Shown here: positions 27,777-37,383 of the stretch, one piece after another
Numbering within the stretch: position 1 is the stretch's first letter
How the letters are laid out: the number at the start of each line of letters is the position of its first letter
Source: Ahrensia sp.
Lineage (GTDB): Bacteria > Pseudomonadota > Alphaproteobacteria > Rhizobiales > Rhizobiaceae
Direction: 5' to 3'
NCBI GenBank assembly: GCA_002706335.1
Contig: PAKZ01000003.1
Location: 62,001 to 126,000 of the forward strand
Length of the DNA: 64,000 bases
Position numbers and translations under genes: made by a program
Notes under the pieces: generated by a model
The model's input: the letters and a program-made list of their open reading frames with translations, nothing else
Database searches by the model: none
Told to the model about the DNA's origin: nothing

Positions 27777-28907
27777 ATGACGCCGGAAAAGGCCAAGCTA
27801 AGCCTCATAGAGGATCTGAAAAGCGAGGGATTCGCCGATGTGCGGGTGACGCGGGCGGATTCGATCCCGCTCGCGCCGTCGCGTCTGCGCGAATTTCTCG
27901 AAGCCGGGCGGCACGCCACGATGGGCTGGATGGAAGAGACCGAGGAACGCCGCGCCGATCCGCGCGTGCTGTGGCCGGAGGCGCGAACGGTCGTGCTGGC
28001 TGCGATGAATTACGGACCGGCGGACAGCGACGAGCCATTGCGCGCCCTGACACGCAGGGACAGCGCGACGATCTCGGTCTATGCGCGCAATCGCGATTAC
28101 CACGATGTCATCAAGGGCAAGCTGAAGCAGGTGGCCGGGCGCTTCGCGGCAAAGACGGGCGGCCAGGTGAAAGTGTTTATCGACACAGCGCCGGTGATGG
28201 AGAAGCCGCTCGGCGAGGCGGCGGGGCTCGGCTGGCAGGGCAAGCACACGAACCTGGTGAGCCGGCAGCTGGGCTCATGGTTCTTCATCGGGTCGATCTT
28301 CCCCGACATGGACCTGCCAGCCGACGAAGAGGAAACGGATCACTGCGGTTCGTGCCGCAATTGCCTCGATATCTGCCCGACGGATGCCTTTCCGACGCCT
28401 TACAAGCTCGATGCGCGGCGCTGCATTTCCTATCTGACGATCGAGCATGCCGGGCCTATCCCCGCTGCATTCCGCAGGCCGATGGGCAACCGCATCTATG
28501 GCTGCGACGACTGCCTCGCAGTCTGCCCTTGGAACAAATTCGCGGCCGCGGCGAGCGAGGCCAAGCTGACCGCACGCCAGGAGTTGAACGCGCCGACTAT
28601 CGCGGAGCTGCTCGGGCTTGACGACACGACGTTCCGCGCAAAATTCTCCGGGTCGCCGATCAAGCGGATCGGACGGGACCGGTTTATCCGCAACGTGCTG
28701 ATCGCGGCGGGCAACAGCGCGCTGCCGGCCTTGGCGGATCGGGTCGAACCGCACCTCGCCGATCCGCAGCCGGTCGTGCGCGGCGTGGCGGCCTGGGCTT
28801 ATCGCGAGCTCGCGGAACCGGAGCGCTTCGAAGCCGCCCGCAAGGCGCATCTGGAGAAAGAAACGGACGAGATGGTGAGACAGGAATGGATGGGGACAGC
28901 GCCGTGA
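27777..28907 (+). CDS. queG: Epoxyqueuosine reductase
   Basis: A 376-residue cobalamin- and [4Fe-4S]-dependent enzyme that makes queuosine from epoxyqueuosine in tRNA. Two cysteine clusters are intact: CGSCRNCLDICPTDAF and CDDCLAVCPWNKFA. The length and C-terminal HEAT-like region are normal. Its end overlaps the start of a downstream SDR gene. Starts at ATG 27777. Confidence 0.96.
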   Translation: MTPEKAKLSLIEDLKSEGFADVRVTRADSIPLAPSRLREFLEAGRHATMGWMEETEERRADPRVLWPEARTVVLAAMNYGPADSDEPLRALTRRDSATISVYARNRDYHDVIKGKLKQVAGRFAAKTGGQVKVFIDTAPVMEKPLGEAAGLGWQGKHTNLVSRQLGSWFFIGSIFPDMDLPADEEETDHCGSCRNCLDICPTDAFPTPYKLDARRCISYLTIEHAGPIPAAFRRPMGNRIYGCDDCLAVCPWNKFAAAASEAKLTARQELNAPTIAELLGLDDTTFRAKFSGSPIKRIGRDRFIRNVLIAAGNSALPALADRVEPHLADPQPVVRGVAAWAYRELAEPERFEAARKAHLEKETDEMVRQEWMGTAP

Positions 28908-29767
28908 CGGTATTCATTTTCGGCGCGGGCTATTCGGCCAGCGCTTATGGACGGCTCGTGGCCGGGCGTGGCGTTACTGTGCACGGGACGACCCGCGACA
29001 GGGAGAAGTTCGGTGCGTTGCGCGCGGCCGGCATCACGCCACATCTCTTTGACGGGACCGCTTCCGAAGACATCGTGGCGGCGCTTTCCGACACGACACA
29101 TCTGCTGATCTCGATTGCGCCGGGTTCCGATGGGGACCCGGTCCTCGCAACGATGCGCGACGCGATCGCCGCGATGGAGCGGCTGGAATGGATTGGCTAT
29201 CTCTCCACGGTCGGCGTCTATGGCGATCATGACGGCGCATGGGTCGATGAGGAGACCGACTGCCGACCGGTGTCGCAGCGTTCGGTGCAACGCGTCGCTG
29301 CCGAAATGGCGTGGCAGGACTTCGCCGACACGATCGCTAAACCCCTGGCGATCCTCAGACTTTCAGGAATTTATGGACCGGGCCGCAACGCCTTCGTCAA
29401 TCTCGAGAAGGGCAAGGCAAAACGGCTGATAAAGCCCGGGCAGGTGTTCAATCGAATCCATGTCGAGGACATTGCGCGAGCGCTCGACTTCCTCGCCGAG
29501 CGGCGGCAGGAAGGTGTTTTCAACGTCACGGACGACCTACCGGCGCCTCCGCAGGATGTTGTCGAATATGCAAGTTCATTAATGAAAGTTGATTTGCCGC
29601 CTGCAATCGACTTCGAGACCGCCACAATTTCGCCAATGGCCCGCTCCTTTTACGGGGAGAACAAGCGCGTCTCGAACGCGAAGTTGAAACGGGCCGGTTT
29701 CGCTTTCGCCCACAGCGATTACATGACGGCCCTGTCGCGTATGTGGGCGCAGGACAACTGGCACTAG
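28904..29767 (+). CDS. NAD-dependent epimerase/reductase (SDR extended type)
   Basis: A 287-residue protein with a Rossmann motif near the start (IFGAGYSASAYGRLVA). It keeps an LSTVGVYGDHDGAWVDEET segment (active-site Ser and Tyr) and a LRLSGIYGPGRNAFV block, both typical of extended SDRs such as YbjT/WcaG-like reductases. Its substrate cannot be inferred. GTG 28904 overlaps the queG stop (GTGA), and ATG 28886 is an alternative. Overlap suggests co-translation with queG. Confidence 0.87.
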   Translation: MTVFIFGAGYSASAYGRLVAGRGVTVHGTTRDREKFGALRAAGITPHLFDGTASEDIVAALSDTTHLLISIAPGSDGDPVLATMRDAIAAMERLEWIGYLSTVGVYGDHDGAWVDEETDCRPVSQRSVQRVAAEMAWQDFADTIAKPLAILRLSGIYGPGRNAFVNLEKGKAKRLIKPGQVFNRIHVEDIARALDFLAERRQEGVFNVTDDLPAPPQDVVEYASSLMKVDLPPAIDFETATISPMARSFYGENKRVSNAKLKRAGFAFAHSDYMTALSRMWAQDNWH

Positions 29768-29900
29768 TACGGGGAACGCCCGGTCGGAACCAATACGCGC
29801 CCTGAGACGTGATCGTTCAAGCCAACGAGCTTGAGAGAAACGATTCACTACGGCCCCGGTTCCATCCCGACGTCCCTCGATGCAAATCGGGGTAGAACAA

Positions 29901-30260
29901 GTGAAAATCAGGAAATTTGGCACGGCCTTCATGGCCGCGGCGGCAACGCTTTGCGTGGTAGCGGCTACGGTTCCGGCGGCAGCACAGTGCGGCGGCGCAT
30001 CATGGTATGCGCTTCACTCGCGCACGGCATCGGGCGAGATGATGAACCCGGCGCAAATGACGGCGGCGCACAAGACGCTGCCCTTCGGCACCAAGGTGAA
30101 GGTCACCAACAAGCGAACCGGAAAGTCGGTCGTGGTGCGCATCAACGACCGCGGCCCCTTCATCCGGGGACGCATCATCGACCTGTCGAAGAGCGCGGCC
30201 GGAAAGATCGGGATGATCAATTCCGGCCATGCGCCCGTCTGTATTTCGACGATCGGCTGA
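29901..30260 (+). CDS. RlpA-like double-psi beta-barrel protein
   Basis: A secreted protein of about 119 residues: signal peptide ending AAAQ, then a double-psi beta-barrel domain. It includes [53 protein letters not shown] and [15 protein letters not shown], which are the RlpA landmarks, with the active-site Asp in INDRGPF. RlpA proteins cleave or bind denuded peptidoglycan at the septum. There is no SPOR domain, so it may not localise to septa by itself. Start GTG 29901 or ATG 29880. Confidence 0.9.
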   Translation: MKIRKFGTAFMAAAATLCVVAATVPAAAQCGGASWYALHSRTASGEMMNPAQMTAAHKTLPFGTKVKVTNKRTGKSVVVRINDRGPFIRGRIIDLSKSAAGKIGMINSGHAPVCISTIG

Positions 30261-30267
30261 TTGTCTT

Positions 30268-30295
30268 TCCTGATCCCCTTTCGAGGGGATCAGGA
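30268..30295. terminator. Hairpin between convergent genes
   Basis: An 11-bp perfect stem (TCCTGATCCCC / GGGGATCAGGA) with a 6-nt loop sits at the 3' ends of the RlpA-like gene and the L,D-transpeptidase gene. It lacks a proper U-run on either strand, so it may act as a bidirectional end-of-transcript hairpin rather than a strong terminator. Confidence 0.6.
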
Positions 30296-32170
30296 CTCGG
30301 CGCTTCCGCGCGCCTCGTGCACCGACCTGATCGCGCGGTCGAGATAGACATCGCGGTCGTAGATGTCGTTGTAGTACTGGACGTTGCCGTCCGCATCCGG
30401 CCAGGCGGTGTAATAGGAAACGAAGACCGGGATCTTCACCGGCACTTTCTCCGATTCCTCGCCGCTGCCATTGGCGATGCGGCTGTGCACATAGTCCTCC
30501 GTCTTGCCGAGCAAGGCCGCTGCCATGGCCTGCGGTTCCTGCAGGCGTACGCAGCCATGGCTCAGCGCGCGCTGGTCGCGATCGAACAGGTTCCGCGACG
30601 GCGTGTCGTGCATGTAGATATCATGCTCGTTGGGGAAGAGGATCTTCACCAAGCCCAGCGCATTGCTCGGACCGGGCTTCTGGCGGACATTGTAAGGCAC
30701 CTTGCCTGAATAATTCCACCAGTCGACAGCGGCCGACGACACGCGCCGCCCCGAAGCATTGGTCACCTCGTAGCCGGCCCGGTCCAGATAGCCCGGATCG
30801 CGATAGAGCTTCGGCAGCATCTCGTTGACAATGATCGATTGCGGCACGCCCCAATAGGGGTTGTAGACGACGGTCTCGACCTCGTCGAAGAAGAATGATG
30901 TCTGGTTGGACTTCTTGCCGACGATGGCGCGCATCGACAGCTTTTCCTTGTCGTCCTCGAAATAGGAAGCCCGGAAAGCTGCCTGATTGATCAGGACATG
31001 GCGATAGCCGAACCGTTCGGGATGCCAGCGCAGGCGTTCCATCGCCAGTTCGACGCGCTCGATCTTGGAGGCGTGGCTCTCGTCGGTCAGATGCGAAACG
31101 GTGTTCTTGCCGACGATGCCGTCCGGGACGAGGCCGTTCTCGCGCTGGAAGTCCTTCACCAGTTCGGCGATGTTATGGGTGTATTCCTCGCCGCCGAGAT
31201 ATTCGGCGAAGGTCGCCGCGTGTTTCTCGCGCGTCTCCTCGCTGGCGCGCTTGCGCAGCGCTTTCATGATCTGCGGCAGCGCCTCGGTGGACTGCTCCAC
31301 CTTGACGAAGGTGCCGGCGGGAATGACGATCTCGTCGACATCCTCGGCGCGCAATTCCTTCAGCGCATCCTTCAGCTCGGCATATTCGGGCTGCTTCGGC
31401 TCAAGCGTCTGCAGCCAGGCCGCGGGATCTGCGGTTTTCGCAAGAATGCCGATGGCATCGTTGGGATCGAGGCGCGGCAGCTTGAAATCGTGATAGCCGG
31501 ACAGCTTGTCCGGGACGACCACGCCGTCCTTAACGTCCTGCGCGTAGCGCAGCGCCCGCGCGGAAAGCTGGATATCGAATGCCAGCAGGTCGGCGGTGCG
31601 GCCTGCGGGGTCATCCATCGACCAGCCGTCGCGCGGGACGGCGACGGCATATTCGGATACTTCCAGGCCGTGATCGCCGGCATTTTCGAGCATTTCAGCG
31701 ACCGCCTTGGCCTCGGCGGTGACGCTGTTGCCGCGCGACCAGATGAATTTCGGGCTCTCGGCATAATGAGCCTTCAGCGCCTCGGCGATTTCCTTTTCCA
31801 TGGAAACCGATGTGTCCGGCACGAGACGCAGCGCTTCGGCGAAACGCTTCGCCTCGAAATCGAGGCTGGGTTCCAGCCCCACGCCGCCGGTTTCCTCCGC
31901 CGCGGGCAGCAGCGAAGCAAGGGTGACCGCGCTCATCGCCTCGGCCTTGTAGGTGTAATAGCGCGGGCCCGAGACGCGCTGGATCGCCCGCGGCGCGGGC
32001 CTCCGCTGCTCTGGCTCTTCGCGGATCACGCGCTCGGGGCGCGGCGATCGGCGACCGAAGAGCAATTCATGCAGCTGGACCTGCGCCTCGGACGACACGG
32101 TCATGACTGGCACCGCCGGCACGGCTATGGCTGCGGTGAGCAATAGATTGATGAAGCGTTTGGAAATCAC
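30290..32170 (-). CDS. L,D-transpeptidase, YcbB-type
   Basis: A 626-residue secreted L,D-transpeptidase that makes 3-3 peptidoglycan cross-links. It has a signal peptide, a peptidoglycan-binding module near residues 345-375 (IAELVKDFQRENGLVPDGIVG) and a YkuD catalytic domain with the active-site Cys in SHGCVRL (about residue 540) and MHDTPS upstream. The size and order match YcbB/LdtD. Alphaproteobacteria of this group rely strongly on such cross-links. It is divergent from polA over 193 bp. Confidence 0.95.
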   Translation of the reverse strand: MISKRFINLLLTAAIAVPAVPVMTVSSEAQVQLHELLFGRRSPRPERVIREEPEQRRPAPRAIQRVSGPRYYTYKAEAMSAVTLASLLPAAEETGGVGLEPSLDFEAKRFAEALRLVPDTSVSMEKEIAEALKAHYAESPKFIWSRGNSVTAEAKAVAEMLENAGDHGLEVSEYAVAVPRDGWSMDDPAGRTADLLAFDIQLSARALRYAQDVKDGVVVPDKLSGYHDFKLPRLDPNDAIGILAKTADPAAWLQTLEPKQPEYAELKDALKELRAEDVDEIVIPAGTFVKVEQSTEALPQIMKALRKRASEETREKHAATFAEYLGGEEYTHNIAELVKDFQRENGLVPDGIVGKNTVSHLTDESHASKIERVELAMERLRWHPERFGYRHVLINQAAFRASYFEDDKEKLSMRAIVGKKSNQTSFFFDEVETVVYNPYWGVPQSIIVNEMLPKLYRDPGYLDRAGYEVTNASGRRVSSAAVDWWNYSGKVPYNVRQKPGPSNALGLVKILFPNEHDIYMHDTPSRNLFDRDQRALSHGCVRLQEPQAMAAALLGKTEDYVHSRIANGSGEESEKVPVKIPVFVSYYTAWPDADGNVQYYNDIYDRDVYLDRAIRSVHEARGSAES

Positions 32171-32363
32171 GGCAAACTCCGCCTGGTTCCTATCCTGCCC
32201 GCCATTGCGGGATCTGCCCCTAGGTCGGGCACCATACCCAACCGATTAGAGTTTATAAAGGGTAACGATCACGACAATCGCGATCACGTTTTCATGAGTG
32301 TTGCATCCGAGCCCATCCCGTTTGGCATGGACGCGCCATCCGCCGCGCGGTAATGCAAATGCC

Positions 32364-35285
32364 ATGAAAAAAGACGATCACCTCTTCCTCGTCGACGGGT
32401 CCGCCTATATTTTCCGGGCCTTTCACGCACTTCCGCCGCTGACGCGAAAGTCGGACGGATTGCCGGTCGGCGCGGTCGCCGGTTTCTGCAACATGCTCTG
32501 GAAACTGCTGCAGGACGCCCGCGACACGGATGTCGGGGTGACGCCGACGCATTTCGCGGTGATCTTCGACTATTCCTCGAAGACCTTCCGCAAGGATCTC
32601 TATCCGGAATACAAAGCGAATCGGTCCGAACCGCCGGAGGATCTGGTCCCGCAATTCGGACTGATTCGCGAGGCGACACGGGCCTTCAACCTGCCCTGTA
32701 TCGAGGTCGAGGGCTACGAGGCCGACGACATCATCGCGACCTATGCGCGCCAGGCCGAGACAATCGGGGCGCACACGACGATCATCTCGTCGGACAAGGA
32801 CCTGATGCAGCTCGTTTCCGACCATGTGTCGATGTACGACTCGATGAAGGACAAGCAGATCGGCATCGCCGAGGTGATCGAGAAATTCGGTGTCGGCCCG
32901 GAAAAGATGATCGACCTTCAGGCGCTCAACGGCGATTCGACCGACAATGTGCCGGGCGTGCCAGGCATCGGACCGAAGACGGCGGCGCAATTGCTCGAGG
33001 AATATGGCGATCTCGACACGCTTCTGGAACGCGCCTCGGAGATCAAGCAGAACAAACGCCGCGAGAACCTGATCGAATTCGCCGACCAGGCGCGGCTGTC
33101 GCGCGAACTGGTGACCCTGAAGACAGACACGCCGCTCGACATCGACCTCGACGGTCTGAAGCTGGAGCCGCAGGACGGGCCGAAGCTGATCGCCTTCCTG
33201 AAGGCGATGGAGTTCAACACGCTGACGCGGCGCGTGGCGGAGGCGACCGGCACCGAGGTCGGCGAGGTCGACGCGGCGGACGTCGAGGTGGAGGCAGGGC
33301 GAGCGGCGCACGGGCCGGATCTCAACGAAGGTACGGCAAAAGCGCCCGAACCGGCGAAAGCGGATGCCGCCGACGGAGATGGCCTGACCCCGCAAGCGCT
33401 GGCGGAAACGCGCAGGCAGGCTGCGGCGGCGTCGAAATTCGACCGGGACGCCTATGTCTGCATTCGCGACACCAAAACCCTAGACGCCTGGATCGCCAAT
33501 GCGCGCGAGGCCGGCATCGTGGCCTTTGACACGGAGACCAATTCGCTCGACGCCATGCAGGCGGAACTGGCGGGCTTCTCGCTCTGCTCGACGCCCGGCG
33601 AGGCGGCCTATGTGCCGCTGAACCACAAGTCCGGGAACGGCGACCTGCTCGGCGGCGGACTGGTCGACGACCAGATCCCGCTGGACGATGCGCTCGATCG
33701 GCTGAAAGAGCTGCTGGAAGACCCGTCGATCCTCGTGATCGGCCAGAACATCAAATATGACTGGCTGGTGATGCGGCGCTACGGCATCACCATCGCCTCG
33801 CTCGACGACACGATGCTGCTCTCCTACGTTGCCGATGCCGGCACGGGCACACATGGCATGGATTCGCTGGCGGAGCGCTGGCTCGGCCACAAGCCGATCG
33901 CCTTCAAGGAGATCGCCGGGACCGGCAAGAAGGCGCTGACCTTCGACATGATCGACCTGGAAACGGCGACGCGCTACGCGGCCGAAGACGCCGACATCAC
34001 GCTGAGGCTGTGGCTGGCGCTGAAACCGCAGGTGGTCGCCAAGGGGCTGGTCACCGTCTATGAGCGGCTTGAGCGGCCCTTGGTGCCGGTGCTGGCGCGC
34101 ATGGAGGCGCGCGGCATCTCCGTCGACCGGCAGATACTGAGCCGGCTGTCAGGCGAGTTCGGCCAGAAGGCCGCCGGGCTGGAAGACGAGATCCAGGAGC
34201 TGGCCGGCGAGAAATTCACCATCGGCTCGCCGAAGCAGCTTGGCGACATCCTGTTCGGCAAGATGGGCCTGCCGGGCGGCACGAAGACGAAATCCGGGCA
34301 ATGGTCGACCACTGCGCAGGTTCTGGAAGACCTTGCGGCCGAGGGCCATGAATTGCCGCGGCGCATCGTCGACTGGCGGCAGCTGACCAAACTGAAATCG
34401 ACTTATACCGACGCGTTGCCGGGCTATATCAACCCGGAAACGAAGCGGGTTCACACCTCCTATTCGCTGGCGGCGACGACGACCGGGCGGCTCTCCTCCT
34501 CGGAGCCGAACCTGCAGAATATCCCCATCCGCACGAGCGAAGGCCGGCGCATCCGCACCGCCTTCATCGCCGAAAAGGGCAACAAGCTGATCTCGGCGGA
34601 CTACAGCCAGATCGAATTGCGGGTGCTCGCCCATGTCGCCGATATCGCGCAGCTGAAACAGGCCTTTGCCGACGGCATCGACATCCACGCCATGACGGCC
34701 TCGGAAATGTTCGGGGTGCCGGTGGAAGGCATGCCTTCGGAAGTGCGGCGGCGCGCCAAGGCAATCAATTTCGGCATCATCTACGGCATCTCGGCCTTCG
34801 GATTGGCCAACCAGCTGGGCATCGAGCGGTCCGAGGCGAGCGACTATATCAAGACCTATTTTGAGCGGTTTCCCGGCATCAAGGACTATATGGACGCGAC
34901 CAAGGCGTTCGCCCGCGAGAATGGCTATGTCGAGACGATCTTCGGGCGGCGGGCGCATTATCCCGAGATCAAATCGTCCAATCCGTCGGTGCGCGCCTTC
35001 AACGAACGCGCCGCGATCAATGCGCCGATCCAGGGCTCGGCCGCCGACATCATTCGCCGCGCGATGATCCGTGTCGAGGACGCGCTGGCGGACTCTAAAC
35101 TTACCGCGCAAATGCTTTTGCAGGTGCATGACGAACTGATCTTCGAAGCGCCGGAAAAGGAAGTGGACGAGACGATCAAGGTCGTCCGGCATGTCATGGA
35201 AAACGCGGCGCTGCCGGCGATCGACATGGCCGTTCCGCTGCATGTCGATGCGTCAGCCGCCGACAATTGGGACGAGGCGCACTGA
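32364..35285 (+). CDS. polA: DNA polymerase I
   Basis: A complete 973-residue PolA. The 5'-3' exonuclease domain occupies the first 300 residues, followed by a variable linker with Ala/Asp-rich sequence. The 3'-5' exonuclease retains DxE (AFDTETNSLD), so proofreading is expected. The polymerase motifs A (SADYSQIELR), B (RRRAKAINFGIIYG) and C (LQVHDELIFE, catalytic Asp near 922) are intact. It repairs DNA gaps and removes Okazaki primers. ATG 32364 is preferred because the domain starts at once. Confidence 0.98.
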   Translation: MKKDDHLFLVDGSAYIFRAFHALPPLTRKSDGLPVGAVAGFCNMLWKLLQDARDTDVGVTPTHFAVIFDYSSKTFRKDLYPEYKANRSEPPEDLVPQFGLIREATRAFNLPCIEVEGYEADDIIATYARQAETIGAHTTIISSDKDLMQLVSDHVSMYDSMKDKQIGIAEVIEKFGVGPEKMIDLQALNGDSTDNVPGVPGIGPKTAAQLLEEYGDLDTLLERASEIKQNKRRENLIEFADQARLSRELVTLKTDTPLDIDLDGLKLEPQDGPKLIAFLKAMEFNTLTRRVAEATGTEVGEVDAADVEVEAGRAAHGPDLNEGTAKAPEPAKADAADGDGLTPQALAETRRQAAAASKFDRDAYVCIRDTKTLDAWIANAREAGIVAFDTETNSLDAMQAELAGFSLCSTPGEAAYVPLNHKSGNGDLLGGGLVDDQIPLDDALDRLKELLEDPSILVIGQNIKYDWLVMRRYGITIASLDDTMLLSYVADAGTGTHGMDSLAERWLGHKPIAFKEIAGTGKKALTFDMIDLETATRYAAEDADITLRLWLALKPQVVAKGLVTVYERLERPLVPVLARMEARGISVDRQILSRLSGEFGQKAAGLEDEIQELAGEKFTIGSPKQLGDILFGKMGLPGGTKTKSGQWSTTAQVLEDLAAEGHELPRRIVDWRQLTKLKSTYTDALPGYINPETKRVHTSYSLAATTTGRLSSSEPNLQNIPIRTSEGRRIRTAFIAEKGNKLISADYSQIELRVLAHVADIAQLKQAFADGIDIHAMTASEMFGVPVEGMPSEVRRRAKAINFGIIYGISAFGLANQLGIERSEASDYIKTYFERFPGIKDYMDATKAFARENGYVETIFGRRAHYPEIKSSNPSVRAFNERAAINAPIQGSAADIIRRAMIRVEDALADSKLTAQMLLQVHDELIFEAPEKEVDETIKVVRHVMENAALPAIDMAVPLHVDASAADNWDEAH

Positions 35286-35286
35286 G

Positions 35287-36033
35287 TTGATCGACGCGAT
35301 GGACTCCGCGGCGATCCTTCAGACCTTCACCATTCTGCTGTTCGCGCATCTGCTAGGCGACTTCCCGCTGCAGCCGGTGCGGATCGCGATCCGAAAGGGG
35401 CAGATCCCGATCCTGTCGATCCATATCGCGATCATCGCGGGCACGGCGGTGGTCTTGCTCGGCTTCTTTCCGCCGGCGATCATCGCGACAATCGCGGTCA
35501 CGCATTTCTGCATCGACCTGTTCAAATCGCGCAAGGGCACGTTCAATCTCGCCTGGTTCCTGGCCGATCAGGCGGCGCATATCGCTGTTGTGGCTGCCGT
35601 CTCGATCCTGTGGCCGGCCGACCTGTCGCGCTCGCTGATCTACAGCCACCTGACGCCCGGCGAGCTTTCGGCGGTTCTGTCCGCAATGATGCTCGGCTCC
35701 GGCTTCATCATCGCGGTTCTGGCGGGCACCTATGCTGTGGAACTGTTCCTGAGGCCTTTCGGCGAGGAGATCGAAGGGTTCGAGCCCGGATTGAAGAAAG
35801 GCGCGCGGGCCATCGGCCAGCTGGAACGGCTGCTCGTCTTCGTCTTCATCGTGACGGGGCAACCGCTTGCAGCCAGCCTCGTCATCGCAGCGCGCGCGAT
35901 CATGGCGTTCGGCGAGTTGCGCGGAACGAGCGACCGAAAACGGGTGGAGTATGCGATGCTGTCGGCCTTCGCGAGCCTCGGCTGGGCCGTCGGCATCGCC
36001 TGTCTGGCCGTCTGGGCAGCCGGGCTTTTCTGA
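35287..36033 (+). CDS. DUF3307 integral membrane protein
   Basis: A 248-residue membrane protein with several hydrophobic segments. The N-terminal block LFAHLLGDFPLQPVRIAIRKG and THFCIDLFKSRKG match DUF3307, a family of unknown function common in Bacteria. The gene is right after polA; TTG 35287 follows a GAGG site and overlaps nothing, and ATG 35299 is an alternative. The last 70 residues are hydrophobic helices. Whether polA and this gene share a function is unknown. Confidence 0.8.
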   Translation: MIDAMDSAAILQTFTILLFAHLLGDFPLQPVRIAIRKGQIPILSIHIAIIAGTAVVLLGFFPPAIIATIAVTHFCIDLFKSRKGTFNLAWFLADQAAHIAVVAAVSILWPADLSRSLIYSHLTPGELSAVLSAMMLGSGFIIAVLAGTYAVELFLRPFGEEIEGFEPGLKKGARAIGQLERLLVFVFIVTGQPLAASLVIAARAIMAFGELRGTSDRKRVEYAMLSAFASLGWAVGIACLAVWAAGLF

Positions 36034-36037
36034 ACGA

Positions 36038-36934
36038 TCAGCCGCACATCTCGTCGAAACAGGCGGTGACATGGTCGGCGACGGCGCGGGAGCAGCAGCC
36101 GGGATTGTCCTTCAACCGCATACGGATCTGGTAGGTGCATAGCTTCGGCAGTCCCTGCTTCTCGCCGAGCTCGATCAGCGGCTCGGTGATGAAGCTCTTC
36201 GGGAAGGGCGCGATGGCGAGATCCGAGGCGATCGCGGCGCGCTGGGCCTGGGTGTGCGCCGTCATATAGGCGGTGCGGTAGCTGCGGCCGATTTCGGTCA
36301 GCGCCTTCACCGCGCCGGAGCGCCACGCGCAGCCTTCCTCCCACATGGATAATGGCAGCGGGTCGCGCTCCCAGGCGCAGCCGCCCCGCACGCCGGCCCA
36401 GACGAGATCCTCCTCGAGCAGGACTTGCGCCCCCTCCTCCAACTGCTGCGACTGAGCCGTGTAGACCATCACGTCAAGCTCGCCGTTTTCGAAGCGCTTG
36501 ATCAGAAGATCGCTGGTCTCGATAATGACATTGACCTGCACGTTGGGGTGGGTCTCGGCGAAACGTTTCAGGACCTGCGGCATGATGCGCTCGCCGTAAT
36601 CGTCGGGCGCGCCAAGGCAGACCGTGCCCTCCATCTCCGGCATGACGAAACGCGCCATCATTTCGTTGGAGAGCGCCAGGATCCGGCGCGCATAGCTGAC
36701 CAGCATCTCGCCGCTCTGGGTGAGCTTCACCGAACGGGAATCGCGCTCGAAAACCGATGTGCCGAGCGTTTCCTCCAGCTTCTTGACCTGCATGGAAACG
36801 GCCGACGGCGTGCGGAATACGCGTTCGGCGGCCTTGGAGAAGCTGCCGGTATCGGCGATCGCCAGGAAGGTGCGCAAGAGGTCGATATCGGCGGGCGTCT
36901 GCGCCAGGGCAGGTCTTGTACTCGGAGCATTCAT
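36038..36934 (-). CDS. LysR family transcriptional regulator
   Basis: A 298-residue LysR regulator with an N-terminal HTH (FLAIADTGSFSKAAERVF, then SAVSMQVKKLEETLG) and a C-terminal effector domain starting near residue 100 (GTVCLGAPDDYGERIMPQVL). Two Cys-containing segments (VRGGCAWERDP and EEGCAWRSG) are notable in the effector domain. It is divergent from a DUF1127 gene over 122 bp, with an inverted repeat between them. In other rhizobia LysR regulators also control DUF1127 genes, which supports a regulatory pair; this specific pair is an inference. Confidence 0.92.
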   Translation of the reverse strand: MNAPSTRPALAQTPADIDLLRTFLAIADTGSFSKAAERVFRTPSAVSMQVKKLEETLGTSVFERDSRSVKLTQSGEMLVSYARRILALSNEMMARFVMPEMEGTVCLGAPDDYGERIMPQVLKRFAETHPNVQVNVIIETSDLLIKRFENGELDVMVYTAQSQQLEEGAQVLLEEDLVWAGVRGGCAWERDPLPLSMWEEGCAWRSGAVKALTEIGRSYRTAYMTAHTQAQRAAIASDLAIAPFPKSFITEPLIELGEKQGLPKLCTYQIRMRLKDNPGCCSRAVADHVTACFDEMCG

Positions 36935-36971
36935 GGGTTCAGCCTTGCATCAAGTTTTCTGAATGATCGGG

Positions 36972-36989
36972 TCAAATCTATTCGTTTGA
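36972..36989. promoter_or_regulatory. Candidate LysR-type operator
   Basis: TCAAA-N8-TTTGA is an inverted repeat placed between the LysR gene and the divergent DUF1127 gene. It fits the general T-N11-A LysR operator pattern. Prediction only. Confidence 0.4.
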
Positions 36990-37056
36990 TTGAAGCATGG
37001 CTGGCGCGCATTGTCCAGACACGGCGGATGAACGCCGCGATAACAGGAGAAAGACA

Positions 37057-37353
37057 ATGACCTCGCTTGAATTCGAACAGGCCCACCAGCCCCGCAACGA
37101 CGGGAGCCTCATAGTGTCTCTCGCAGGGCTCGCTATTTCTGCCGCGAAGGCATCCGTTTCGGGTCTTGGCCGCTGGCACAAGCAGCGCCGCGACCGCGCC
37201 GCCTTCCAGACGTTGCTCGGCAAGGATGAGTGGGTCTACCGCGATCTCGGCATCCATCGCGGCGACGTGGAATGGGCTTCCCGCCTGCCGATGAACGTCA
37301 ATGCCGCGCTGGAACTGGAGAAGATGCGCAATCGCAGCTTGCGGAACTGGTAA
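37057..37353 (+). CDS. DUF1127 small protein
   Basis: A 98-residue basic protein. The C-terminal half has a DUF1127 core (LLGKDEWVYRDLGIHRGDVEWASRLPMN). DUF1127 proteins are small, sometimes RNA-binding-linked proteins with roles in stress and metabolism in alphaproteobacteria; the molecular activity is not settled. The ATG at 37057 follows AGGAGAAAG. It is divergent from the LysR gene. The N-terminal extension of about 45 residues makes it longer than the shortest family members. Confidence 0.85.
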   Translation: MTSLEFEQAHQPRNDGSLIVSLAGLAISAAKASVSGLGRWHKQRRDRAAFQTLLGKDEWVYRDLGIHRGDVEWASRLPMNVNAALELEKMRNRSLRNW

Positions 37354-37383
37354 TGCCGGCTTCGAAAAAGACCGCGGCCGAGG

